Assembly (NCBI GenBank): GCA_027365215.1 | Contig: DAHXNT010000003.1 | Location: 1-24,231, forward strand | DNA from: Microcaldota archaeon | GTDB taxonomy: Archaea > Micrarchaeota > Micrarchaeia > Micrarchaeales > Micrarchaeaceae | Direction of reading: 5' to 3' | DNA: 24,231 bases | Shown here: piece after piece, positions 12,698-20,995 of the stretch | How positions within the stretch are numbered: position 1 is the first letter of the stretch | Layout: each line of letters begins with the position of its first letter | Translations under genes and position numbers: made by a program | The notes under the pieces: generated by a model | Told to the model about the DNA's origin: nothing | Seen by the model: only the letters and a program-made list of their open reading frames with translations | Database searches by the model: none

Positions 12698-13951
12698 ATG
12701 TTTGAAGGCATAAAAAAGAAGCTGTCGGATGCAATAAAGCAGGCAGTAAAGCGCGAGAAGGAAGAGGCGCAGGAAGCCCCCCCAGAACCAGAACAGGCGC
12801 AAGAACTCATTCAGGTACCTGAAAAGGAGACAGAGCCGGAAAGCGTGCAAGAAGCCGTTCAGGAAGAGGCGCAGGAAGAGGCGCAGGCGGAAACCGAGCC
12901 GCAGTCCCCTAGCGCAACTGTAGAGAGCGGGGCTTACAAGGCGGAAGAGGTCCAGCAGCCTATAATCACGGAGGGCGCTAACAAGCCAGGCGAGGAAGGC
13001 GAGGCGCCTGCGCATAAGGATACCGAAGAAAGGGAAGAGCACCAGGACGTTAAGATATCAAAGATTACGAAGCTCAAGGGCGTATTCTCCGGCACCGTGC
13101 GTCTCAGCGATTCTGACATAGACAGGTTCAGCGACGCCATGATGACATCGCTGTTGCAGTCCGACGTGTCATTCAGCACGGCGACAGCATTCACGGACGA
13201 CCTAAAGGAAAAGCTGAAGGAGAGAATACCCTCTAAGAATATCGAGTCGGAGCTTATAAGGAAAGTAAGGGCCTCGCTGATGGACGTCCTGAGCAGCGCC
13301 GGAGAAGGAGTAGACATATTCGCGTTCATCAACGGGAAGATCTCAGCAGGCGAGAAGCCCGTCAAGATACTTTTCCTTGGGCCCAACGGCACCGGCAAGA
13401 CCACGACGATAGGCAAGGTGGCGTACGCGCTGAAGAAGAAAGGCGTCTCGGTTGTACTGTCGGCAAGCGACACGTTCAGGGCCGCAGCGATAGAGCAGAC
13501 CGAATATCATGCCGCGAAGATAGGCGTTCCAGTCATAAAGAGCAAATACGGCGCCGATCCCGCTAGCGTCGCGTACGACGCGATAAACTATGCTGGCGCG
13601 CATGACATAGGCGTGGTGCTGATAGACAGCGCCGGCAGGCAGGAGACGAACAAGAACCTGCTCGCAGAAATCTCGAAGATGGTAAGGGTGGCGAAGCCAG
13701 ACCTGACCATATATGTCGGCGAGAGCACATCCGGCAACGCCATAGAGAACCAGGTATTGGAATTCACGAAGAACGTCAAGATAGACGGCATAATACTCAC
13801 GAAGATGGACTGCGACGCAAAGGGCGGCGCGGCGATATCGATCGCGCACACAACTGGCGTGCCTGTAATCTACTTGGGCACCGGCGAGGCGTACGATGCG
13901 CTTGTCAGATATACGCCGCAGTACGTTGTGGACTCGGTGCTTCCTGAATGA
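12698..13951 (+). CDS. ftsY: Signal recognition particle receptor FtsY
   Basis: This 417-residue SRP-receptor GTPase docks ribosome-SRP complexes at the membrane. An amphipathic start (MFEGIKKKLSDAIKQ) is followed by a long acidic Glu/Gln/Ala/Pro-rich linker to about 118, then the N domain (about 119-215). The G domain has G1 GPNGTGKTTT (228-237), SDTFRAAAIEQ (257-267), the G3 block DSAGRQETNKN, TKMD (G4) and the closing GTGEAYDAL. The linker is longer than in most archaeal FtsY proteins. DSAGR replaces the more usual DTAGR, a conservative change. It is the last gene of the operon that begins with rps19e. Confidence 0.96.
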   Translation: MFEGIKKKLSDAIKQAVKREKEEAQEAPPEPEQAQELIQVPEKETEPESVQEAVQEEAQEEAQAETEPQSPSATVESGAYKAEEVQQPIITEGANKPGEEGEAPAHKDTEEREEHQDVKISKITKLKGVFSGTVRLSDSDIDRFSDAMMTSLLQSDVSFSTATAFTDDLKEKLKERIPSKNIESELIRKVRASLMDVLSSAGEGVDIFAFINGKISAGEKPVKILFLGPNGTGKTTTIGKVAYALKKKGVSVVLSASDTFRAAAIEQTEYHAAKIGVPVIKSKYGADPASVAYDAINYAGAHDIGVVLIDSAGRQETNKNLLAEISKMVRVAKPDLTIYVGESTSGNAIENQVLEFTKNVKIDGIILTKMDCDAKGGAAISIAHTTGVPVIYLGTGEAYDALVRYTPQYVVDSVLPE

Positions 13952-14038
13952 GCCAGACCCCAGCCGCAATGCCTTATTCTTACTGCTATATTACTTCTGC
14001 CGCAAGCCTCCCTGCCTGCGCGACCCACCACAAAAATT

Positions 14039-14046
14039 GATTTATA
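14039..14046 (+). promoter_or_regulatory. TATA box for the secretion ATPase
   Basis: GATTTATA lies 20-27 nt before the ATG at 14066, which predicts a leaderless transcript and a transcription unit separate from ftsY. Confidence 0.6.
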
Positions 14047-14065
14047 GGTTCTCTTCGCTTAATCT

Positions 14066-15418
14066 ATGGCCGAAGGACTAAAGGCGGCACGAGAGAATGA
14101 TCCGATGGACGGTTATATTGCAGATCTAGAAGCAAAGATAACGAAGGAACTCAAGGGGAAGTTCGTCACCATAGTGGACGACGACAAGAGGAGGGCGCTA
14201 ATAGGCATCGCCGCGAAGAGCATCGACCCTAAGATAAGCAGCGATAAGATCGACGAGATCGTCAAGGACATGTCGGATTTCGGGGACATAGCACCCCTGC
14301 TCACAGACCAGAACATCGAGGATATTATGATAAACAACACGAAGAACATATTCGTGTACGACAGCCGCGAGGGCCAGAAGAAGCTCGACAAGAAGTTCGA
14401 GAGCCCTGCGGATCTCGAGAAGTTCGTGAACAAGATGAAGCTGTACGCCACCAACGAGAGCTCCGGAGGCAACATAATGGACGTGCACATGCCTACAGGC
14501 AGCAGGGTAAACATAATCGCCTCGCCGCTCGGCTATGACATAACCATCAGGAACTTCAAGAGCAACCCGATGAGCATAATAGACCTGATCAACGCCGGCG
14601 AGATAGACTACCAGATCGCCGCGAGGCTCTGGCTCTATGTCGATGGATTCAAGATAAGGCCAGCTAACATACTCATAGGCGGCATGCCCGCCTCCGGGAA
14701 GACCACCCTGCTCAACGCGATGTTCTCGTTCTTCAGGCCCGAGCAGAGGATCGTAACCATAGAGGAGACGTACGAGCTCGATACCAGGACACAGGAAAAC
14801 TGCGTCAGGCTGGAGACTAGCGACTCGATGCCGATGGTCGACCTCGTTAAGAACGCCCTCAGGATGAGGCCGGACATGATAATAATAGGAGAGGTGCGCG
14901 GCGAAGAGGCGAACGACATGATAACCGCTATGAACATCGGCAAGATAGCGATGGGCACCATACACGCATCATCAGGCAGGGATATAATCAACAGGCTGGA
15001 GCACACGCCGATGAACGTGCCGAAAGACATAGTGCCGGTCATAGACGCGCTGATAAACACCGGAGTAGTGTACGAGAACGGCATACCTGTCAGGAAGGTA
15101 ATAGAGATATCAGAGATATCAGGGATAGAGTCACAGGTCCTGCTGTCGGACCTGTACAAGTTCGACTACAAGACGCGCGCCGGATCCGCAATACTCCCGA
15201 GCGTAACCTACAGGGACAGCCTTTCGAAGGCGACGGGCGTTCCTCCCGCAGACATACTTGCAGAAGAGGAGGTGCGCGCGGCAATACTGCAGAAGATGAA
15301 CCAGCTCGGCAGGAAGGACATGAAGAGCATAAGCGAGCTTGTGCGCGACTACTACGACAATCCGGAGAGGACGCTGTCCGCACTTGAACTCAACCTCTCG
15401 CCGGTCGTGCGCATCTAG
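14066..15418 (+). CDS. Type II/IV secretion system ATPase (TadA/CpaF-like)
   Basis: This 450-residue PilT/VirB11-superfamily ATPase powers assembly of pili or export of folded proteins. It has an N-terminal helical domain (about 15-110), then a PAS-like N2 domain with HMPTGSRVNI (141-150). Walker A is GGMPASGKTT (205-214), the Asp box TIEETYEL (231-238), Walker B MIIIGEVRGEEA (271-282) and the His box MGTIHASS (296-303). Partners (a membrane platform protein, prepilin peptidase, pilins) are not seen nearby. In compact archaea such ATPases often serve adhesion or DNA/protein transfer. It has its own TATA box and convergent top6A downstream. Confidence 0.9.
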   Translation: MAEGLKAARENDPMDGYIADLEAKITKELKGKFVTIVDDDKRRALIGIAAKSIDPKISSDKIDEIVKDMSDFGDIAPLLTDQNIEDIMINNTKNIFVYDSREGQKKLDKKFESPADLEKFVNKMKLYATNESSGGNIMDVHMPTGSRVNIIASPLGYDITIRNFKSNPMSIIDLINAGEIDYQIAARLWLYVDGFKIRPANILIGGMPASGKTTLLNAMFSFFRPEQRIVTIEETYELDTRTQENCVRLETSDSMPMVDLVKNALRMRPDMIIIGEVRGEEANDMITAMNIGKIAMGTIHASSGRDIINRLEHTPMNVPKDIVPVIDALINTGVVYENGIPVRKVIEISEISGIESQVLLSDLYKFDYKTRAGSAILPSVTYRDSLSKATGVPPADILAEEEVRAAILQKMNQLGRKDMKSISELVRDYYDNPERTLSALELNLSPVVRI

Positions 15419-15432
15419 CGCACGCCATCGGA

Positions 15433-16581
15433 TTACGGCAGGTAATCCTTGTTCTTTATCTTCTCGCGGATATAGTCGTCTATGAACGTGAGCCTCGGCC
15501 CCTGCAGCGTGTCCTGCTCGAGCTTCATCTTTGTCTTTATGACCTTCTTCAGCTCATCCACCCATTCCTTGTGCTTGCTTATCCACGGGTAGCCGAGCAT
15601 CTCCTGCGCCCTTTTGACGTCGACCTCAGAAGCCCTCATGGTCATCTTCTTGAGGAAGTCGTACTTCTCGAGGTCAGACATCGTCACACCTATGAACCTC
15701 GCGCTCGGCGTCGCTATGTCGCTGCCTATGTACGCGAGGTTTATGCTGCCCGTCTTTATCGTCCAGTATATGTACCAGCCCCATGCGTCGCCGTCATTGA
15801 AAACGTAGATCGGCAGCCCCATGTCAGACAGCTTCCTTATTATCCTCCTCGTGCCTCTCGTCGCCTGCCCCTGGGGCGATATGAGTATGCAGTTCTCCTT
15901 CTGCCAGAACTTGTCCTCGTTGAGCCTCTGCCATATCGCGTCCTTCTCCACCACGAGCACGTACTTCGCCTTGACATCCACGAACTCTATGTCGTTGTCG
16001 ACGTCGCTAGGTATCGCCCATCCGCTCCTGCCGAGCCTCGCGGTGTCTATCTCGAGGCGCTCGTCGCCGAAACTGTCCATTACCTTCATGTTGCCCGCGA
16101 GTATCCCCTTCCTCGTGGCGTTCAGGTTGAGGTCCTCCCTCTTCACGTTTAGAGCAACCTCGAGGTCCTCGATGAGAGGGTTGGATTCCCCCTGCTCGTT
16201 GAATATGTTCTCGTCTATATCCTCTCCAAGCGAGTACTTGAGCTGGTAGAAGAGGCCCCTGATGCTCGTATGGAGGTTCTCTGTCACGAACTTGTAGCAC
16301 TTCGCTGCTACTGCCATGGTCTGCATGAACCTCTTCGCCTGGCCCACGTTGACGAACGTCCTCTCTTCTGTGGAGTCGCCGAGCTTGAGTATGCCCTCCT
16401 TGTCGTCATATATGACATTCGACTTCGTCCTGGTGGTCGTGACTATCTTCGGGTTCTCCTTCCTGTCTATGGAGCTGATTATATCATCTGCCAGTCCCTT
16501 CAGCTCCGCCCTTGCGTCCCTCTTGCCGTCGGAGCCGGAGCCTTCCGGGGCCGCCTTCCCTGTTGCCTCAGCCTTTCTCAT
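15433..16581 (-). CDS. top6A: DNA topoisomerase VI subunit A
   Basis: This 382-residue Spo11/Top6A family protein makes the double-strand break in the type IIB topoisomerase. The catalytic Tyr112 lies in TSIRGLFYQLKYS. The Toprim domain shows VLVVEKDAIW with Glu212 and NDGDAWGW with Asp263 and Asp265. An N-terminal charged extension precedes the 5Y-CAP domain. Its ATG lies 14 nt inside the end of lonB, so the genes are translationally coupled. Subunit B, normally adjacent in archaea, is not in this window and must be encoded elsewhere for the enzyme to work. Confidence 0.95.
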   Translation of the reverse strand: MRKAEATGKAAPEGSGSDGKRDARAELKGLADDIISSIDRKENPKIVTTTRTKSNVIYDDKEGILKLGDSTEERTFVNVGQAKRFMQTMAVAAKCYKFVTENLHTSIRGLFYQLKYSLGEDIDENIFNEQGESNPLIEDLEVALNVKREDLNLNATRKGILAGNMKVMDSFGDERLEIDTARLGRSGWAIPSDVDNDIEFVDVKAKYVLVVEKDAIWQRLNEDKFWQKENCILISPQGQATRGTRRIIRKLSDMGLPIYVFNDGDAWGWYIYWTIKTGSINLAYIGSDIATPSARFIGVTMSDLEKYDFLKKMTMRASEVDVKRAQEMLGYPWISKHKEWVDELKKVIKTKMKLEQDTLQGPRLTFIDDYIREKIKNKDYLP

Positions 16582-18511
16582 ATTTCATCAGCTCGCGTAT
16601 GAGCGCGTCGCGCTTGCTGCTCGGCTTTATCGAGTTGTGCAGCACATCGGCGAACGTCTTTACCGGTATTACCTTTATCTTCTTCAGCATATTCTTCGGA
16701 AGCGATATGTCATCTATGTTCCCCGCCGGCACGATTAGCTTCCTCATGCCCGCGTTTATCGCCGCCTCGGCCTTCGCGCTGACGCCGCCTACAGGCAGCA
16801 CGGCGCCCCTTACCGACAGCGACCCTGTCATCGCTACGGACTGGTCCACCGGCAGGTTCTCCATCGCGGAGAGTATGCTGACCGCAATCGATATGCTTGC
16901 GCTGTCGCCCTCTATGCCTTCGTATGTCTGCAGGAACTGGACGTGCATGTCGTAATTGGAGACGTCCTTGCCTATGTGCTTCTTTATCACCGCGGAAACG
17001 TTCTTAACTGCCTCGTTGGCTATCTTGCCGAGCCTCCCCGTCGGTATGAACTTGCCCTCAGATCTGGAGCTCGCAGGCGTGACCTCGGCCACTATCGGTA
17101 TCACTATGCCCGCAAGGGTTGATGACGCAGAGCCTATCACCGCGAGGCCGTTCACCTTGCCGATGTTGAATCCGCGCGTGTGGAATACCTTGTAGTCCTT
17201 CCTGAAGTCTATCTCCTGGTCTACGATATGGGCCTCTATCGAAGACGCGAGCCTCTTCGCGTCAACGACTTCCTTTGCCCCGACCATCTTCTTATTGCGC
17301 TCTACGGCCAGGTCGCCAGCGGCCCTGACCATTCCGCCGAGGTCCCTGAGTATAAGGGTAAGCTTGCCCTTCCTTCCGGCGCGCTTCTTCGCCTCCTCTA
17401 TTATCATATCCACTGCTTCCTTGTCGAACTCCGGTATCTTTCCGTCCTTCTTCACTTCCTGGGCCACGAACCTTGCGAACAGCTCCTCGTCCTTCGCATT
17501 GTCGTCTATGGTGGATTCCATATAAACCTCATATCCGTATCCCCTTATCCTTGACCTCAGTGCAGGGTGCATCTGCTGTATGTCCTGCATGTTGCCCGCA
17601 GCTATGAGTATGAAATCGCATGGCACGGGCTCTGTCTTAACAAGCGCGCCGGAGCTCATCTCGCTCTGCCCTGTTATCGGGTACTTCTTCTCCTGCATCG
17701 CCGTCAGCAATTCCTGCTGCGCCCTCATGTCGAGGCTTGATATCTCGTCTATGAAGAGCACGCCCTTGTTCGCCTTGTGCACGGCTCCGCTTTCCACCCT
17801 AAGGTGCGCCGGTGTGCCGAGACCTCCTGTCTGCAACGGATCGTGGCGAACGTCGCCGAACAGCGCCCCTGCCTTGCTGCCCGTCGCGTCAACGAAAGGC
17901 GCATGCGTCATGCCGGTGTTGTCGACGATAAGCTTCGGCTCGCTGAGGTCCACACCCATGCCTGGCATGCCTCCCCTTTTCGTGAGACCGCCTATGAAAA
18001 GCACCATAGATCCGAATATCATGACTCCTAGTATGAGCGCTGCGAGCACGATTATCTCGTAGCCGCTGAAGAATCCGCTAAGCGAGAGTGCGAAGAGTAC
18101 TATCACGAGTACCAGGACTATCGGGGTCACGATCGAGCCCCCCATGCCTATGTTGGCCTTGCCCTTCATTCTCTCCTTCATGAGCAACTGCCTTCCCTGC
18201 CCTGCCTCGTTCTTCTTGTCCTGCGCGTTACCTTCAGGATACGTCTTTACCGCCTTAACGATTGGCATGTTTTCGTCGTTCGGGTTCCTGTAAACGAGAA
18301 CGTCCTCGAGCTCTGTAGCAGGCAGCATCTCCGCCATTGCCTGCGCCATCATGGTCTTGCCGGTTCCTGGGGAGCCTATGAGAAGCACGTTCCTTCCCTG
18401 CCTGGCAGCCTTCTTTATTATATCCACGGCCCTCTGCTGGCCTATTACCTGGTCGATAAGCTTGTCAGGGATGCTTATGTCCTTGGTCGTCTTGAATTTT
18501 GCGTTTGCCAT
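16568..18511 (-). CDS. lonB: Archaeal Lon protease, membrane-bound LonB
   Basis: This 647-residue ATP-dependent membrane protease has an AAA+ domain with Walker A GSPGTGKT (46-53). An insertion bears two or three membrane helices (about 127-176), the hallmark of LonB. Walker B VLFIDEISSL is at 251-260. The C-terminal protease domain has Ser537 in EGDSAS and Lys580 in VSAKAEAA, the catalytic dyad. The ATG at 18511 (MANAKFKT) was chosen because the longer open frame continues upstream into promoter-like sequence. An ATG three codons earlier (18520) is possible. It probably degrades misfolded membrane and cytosolic proteins. Its end overlaps top6A by 14 nt, a coupling I do not expect for function. 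Confidence 0.96.
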   Translation of the reverse strand: MANAKFKTTKDISIPDKLIDQVIGQQRAVDIIKKAARQGRNVLLIGSPGTGKTMMAQAMAEMLPATELEDVLVYRNPNDENMPIVKAVKTYPEGNAQDKKNEAGQGRQLLMKERMKGKANIGMGGSIVTPIVLVLVIVLFALSLSGFFSGYEIIVLAALILGVMIFGSMVLFIGGLTKRGGMPGMGVDLSEPKLIVDNTGMTHAPFVDATGSKAGALFGDVRHDPLQTGGLGTPAHLRVESGAVHKANKGVLFIDEISSLDMRAQQELLTAMQEKKYPITGQSEMSSGALVKTEPVPCDFILIAAGNMQDIQQMHPALRSRIRGYGYEVYMESTIDDNAKDEELFARFVAQEVKKDGKIPEFDKEAVDMIIEEAKKRAGRKGKLTLILRDLGGMVRAAGDLAVERNKKMVGAKEVVDAKRLASSIEAHIVDQEIDFRKDYKVFHTRGFNIGKVNGLAVIGSASSTLAGIVIPIVAEVTPASSRSEGKFIPTGRLGKIANEAVKNVSAVIKKHIGKDVSNYDMHVQFLQTYEGIEGDSASISIAVSILSAMENLPVDQSVAMTGSLSVRGAVLPVGGVSAKAEAAINAGMRKLIVPAGNIDDISLPKNMLKKIKVIPVKTFADVLHNSIKPSSKRDALIRELMKYEKG

Positions 18512-18733
18512 ACGGATCATATCGCTCGTTTTCCGGCAGATGGGTTTAGATCTCCTCCACTGGCAATTTACTAATACTTGCTTTCTTTCTTTTAAATCTT
18601 TCTGAATCATTAGGTGCCAAATGGCAATATGTGCAAGCAATTAAAACGCAGGACAGTCCATGCAGCGAATTCACGCGCATCATGCAAAAGGCTTTAATAT
18701 TAGAAACATTAAACAGATTAACACGACAGACAG
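18512..18733. promoter_or_regulatory. Divergent promoter region between lonB and rpl29
   Basis: This 222-nt AT-rich gap holds no gene that I can support. Toward lonB there is ATTTAAAAG on the minus strand (about 18591-18599), with GGAGGAGAT nearer the gene that could act as a ribosome binding site. Toward rpl29 there is TTTAATATT (about 18692-18700), about 35-40 nt before the GTG start. Confidence 0.45.
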
Positions 18734-18940
18734 GTGTTTTGCATAAAGATAAAGGACATAAAGGCACTAAACGAGAACGAGCTAAGGAACAGGATGAAAG
18801 ACCTTATCCTTGAGTTGCAGATAGAAAGGAGCAAGGTGGCCTCCACGGGTGTCTCCAGCAAGGTAGTCAAGGCAAAGGAGATCAGGAGGACCATAGCCAG
18901 GATAAAGACGGTGCTAAACGAAAGGGGTGCGAGCAAGTAA
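18734..18940 (+). CDS. rpl29: Ribosomal protein uL29
   Basis: This 68-residue protein has the uL29 two-helix hairpin: KIKDIKALNENELRNRMKDL, then LQIERSKVAST, then VKAKEIRRTIARIKTVLNER. It sits near the exit tunnel and helps dock SRP. The start is a GTG at 18734 in the context ACAGGTGTTT. In most archaea rpl29 lies inside the S10 operon; here it stands with the aIF1 gene only. Stop and next start abut with no gap. Confidence 0.92.
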   Translation: MFCIKIKDIKALNENELRNRMKDLILELQIERSKVASTGVSSKVVKAKEIRRTIARIKTVLNERGASK

Positions 18941-19255
18941 ATGGCTGACATTTGCCCTAAGTGCGGCTTGCCCAAGGAAATCTGTGTATGTCAGGTCCTA
19001 GAAAGGGAAACGGAGACCAAGATAAGGATATACACGAAGAAGGCCAAGTTCAGGAAGTACGTCACCGTAATCGAAGGCATACCTGCGAGCGAGCTCGAGC
19101 AGACCGCGAAGAGCATAAAGAGGGTGCTCGCGACAGGCGGCACGTTCAAGGCTGACGAGGGAATAATAGAACTTCAGGGCGAGCACAAGCTGAAGGCGAA
19201 GGCCGCTCTCGTAAGCATAGGGTATGCGGAAACGGCCATAGACGTCGCTGCCTGA
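18941..19255 (+). CDS. Translation initiation factor aIF1 (SUI1 family)
   Basis: This 104-residue protein carries the SUI1 domain, which checks start-codon choice on the small subunit. An N-terminal zinc-ribbon-like CPKCGLPKEICVC is followed by KIRIYTKKAKFRKYVTVIEGI, then VLATGGTFK and ELQGEHKLKAKAALVSIGY, the conserved SUI1 end. The ATG follows the rpl29 stop directly, so the two are translated in succession. Linkage of rpl29 and SUI1 is common in archaea. Confidence 0.95.
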   Translation: MADICPKCGLPKEICVCQVLERETETKIRIYTKKAKFRKYVTVIEGIPASELEQTAKSIKRVLATGGTFKADEGIIELQGEHKLKAKAALVSIGYAETAIDVAA

Positions 19256-19309
19256 CCTGCACGTTAAAGTATTAAAGCAGTAGAACTAATTTTCTATTCT
19301 GGTGCAGGA

Positions 19310-20296
19310 ATGGCTGTAATCGGCATAGAGAGCAGCGCCCACACTCTCGGCGTAGGCATATCCGAGCATGGCAGGATCATAGCCAACGCTAAGGAGATGT
19401 ACAAGATTGGGAGCGCGGGCATGATACCTATGAAGGTTGCGGACTTCCACGCGACTAACGTGCGCACGGTCATCAGGGAGGCGCTGGGTGAGGCGGGGCT
19501 GAAGGCATCGGACATCGAGGCTATAGGCTATACTAAGGGTCCGGGAATAGGCCCCTGCCTGCGCATCGCGCAGGTAGCCGCAAAGACGATCGCGGCAGAG
19601 CACCGCATACCATTGTATCCGGTGAACCACGCGATAGCGCACATAGAGATAACGAAGCAGCTATTCAACTCAAGAGACCCCCTTACCCTATACGTAAGCG
19701 GCGGGAATTCGCAGATAGTCGCGCTTGATGCAACTCCATACCTGCATTACAAGGTGCTCGGCGAGACGTTCGACATCGGCGTGGGCAACATGATAGACAA
19801 CTTCGCGAGGGAAGCCAAGCTGACTCCGGCATGGGGCTCCACGGTCGCCAAGGTCGCGGAAGGCGGCAGATACATAGACATGCCGTACAGCGTGAAGGGA
19901 ATGGACTTCACGTTCACGGGCCTGCTGACCAATGCCTCGAAGCTCCTGCATTCTGGCAGCCACTCAATCCGTGACATAGCGTACTCGATGCAAGAGACGG
20001 CGTTCGCGATGCTCACCGAGGCCATGGAAAGGGCGCTCTTCCTGACCATGAAGAAGGACGTAACGCTTTGCGGCGGCGTCGCCCAGAGCAGGCGCCTGCA
20101 GGAAATGCTGCGCACCATGGCCGAATCGCACGGGACCAGATTCTTCGTGGCTCCGAACGAGTACAATGCAGACAATGGCGCGATGATCGCGCTCGTCGCG
20201 GAAAAGATGCATGCGTCAGGCTCTAAGCAGAATGCTGCAGCATGCACTATCGACCAGAAGTACAGGATAGACAGCGTGAGGGTGACCTGGCAGTGA
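19310..20296 (+). CDS. kae1: tRNA N6-threonylcarbamoyladenosine synthase subunit Kae1
   Basis: This 328-residue ASKHA-fold enzyme is the catalytic core of the KEOPS complex. It transfers threonylcarbamoyl from TC-AMP to A37 of ANN-decoding tRNAs. The nucleotide- and metal-binding motifs are GIESSAHT (5-12), NHAIAHIE with metal ligands His107 and His111, YVSGGNSQ (128-135), CGGVAQSRRL and NEYNADNGAMIA with Asp288. Length matches archaeal Kae1 without a fused kinase. TATA-like sequence near 19268-19275 precedes it. The kinase partner overlaps its 3' end. Confidence 0.96.
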   Translation: MAVIGIESSAHTLGVGISEHGRIIANAKEMYKIGSAGMIPMKVADFHATNVRTVIREALGEAGLKASDIEAIGYTKGPGIGPCLRIAQVAAKTIAAEHRIPLYPVNHAIAHIEITKQLFNSRDPLTLYVSGGNSQIVALDATPYLHYKVLGETFDIGVGNMIDNFAREAKLTPAWGSTVAKVAEGGRYIDMPYSVKGMDFTFTGLLTNASKLLHSGSHSIRDIAYSMQETAFAMLTEAMERALFLTMKKDVTLCGGVAQSRRLQEMLRTMAESHGTRFFVAPNEYNADNGAMIALVAEKMHASGSKQNAAACTIDQKYRIDSVRVTWQ

Positions 20297-20904
20297 AGAA
20301 GATCGGCGAAGGCGCGGAAGCGACTATATACATCACGAAGTTCATGTCGGAGCGCGCCGTGCTGAAGAGGAGGGCAAGCAAGGCGTACAGGGAGCCGCGC
20401 ATAGACATATCGCTTAGGCGTCAGAGGACCAGGAACGAGGCTAGGGCGCTGGCGCTGGCGCACGACGCAAAGGTCAGGTCGCCAGCGCTGCTCATGGTCG
20501 CAGAATACGAGATAGTGATGGGCGAGATAGATGGCACTGTTCTCTCAAGATACACACCTAAAGACAATGAGGTAAGTAGAATAATGCGCGAGGTAGGCAT
20601 AATCGCAGCTAAACTGCACGACGCGGGAGTGGCTCATGGGGACTTCACCCCTGCAAACATAATGATCAGTGAGGGCCATGCCAGCGTCATAGACTTCGGC
20701 CTCGCGACCACCTCGCCCTCGATGGAAGACAAGGCGATGGACCTGATACTCATGAAAAGGGCGATAGAGCCCAAGGATTACGCGATCGTGGAATCCGCGT
20801 ACAGGAGGAGTTGCGCAGACGCGGAGCGCACGCTTTCCAGGCTAAGGGCTATAGAAAGGAGGGGAAGGTACAAGACAAGGACGCTGGAAACCCTGAAAGC
20901 CTGA
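20293..20904 (+). CDS. bud32: KEOPS-associated kinase/ATPase Bud32
   Basis: This 203-residue small atypical kinase partners with Kae1 in KEOPS. Motifs are the N-lobe IGEGAEATIY (4-13), Lys25 in AVLK, the catalytic HGDFTPANIM (115-124) and DFGLAT (134-139), with no large C-lobe, as in the family. The GTG start (20293) lies inside the kae1 stop region and shares 4 bases with it, which gives strong coupling and probably co-translational assembly. In several euryarchaea the two are one fused protein; here they are separate. Longer upstream frames exist but are inside kae1. Confidence 0.95.
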   Translation: MKKIGEGAEATIYITKFMSERAVLKRRASKAYREPRIDISLRRQRTRNEARALALAHDAKVRSPALLMVAEYEIVMGEIDGTVLSRYTPKDNEVSRIMREVGIIAAKLHDAGVAHGDFTPANIMISEGHASVIDFGLATTSPSMEDKAMDLILMKRAIEPKDYAIVESAYRRSCADAERTLSRLRAIERRGRYKTRTLETLKA

Positions 20905-20995
20905 CGCAAAAAGACAAAAAAGAGATACGCGGCGCAGGCGCTCGGTCCGTTCCAAATTCCATTAGTGGCAGCACAAAAACAGAGTGGTCCTGCCG
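20905..20995. other. Short gap between convergent genes
   Basis: This 91-nt stretch contains A-rich sequence after bud32 and a weak hairpin (GGCAG near 20970 with CTGCC near 20991). No gene is visible. It probably holds termination signals for both directions. Confidence 0.3.

Noticed and set aside
18512..18640. Extended lonB start upstream of 18511
   Set aside because: The extra 43 codons run through promoter-like DNA and match nothing; LonB starts are near the ATG at 18511 or 18520.
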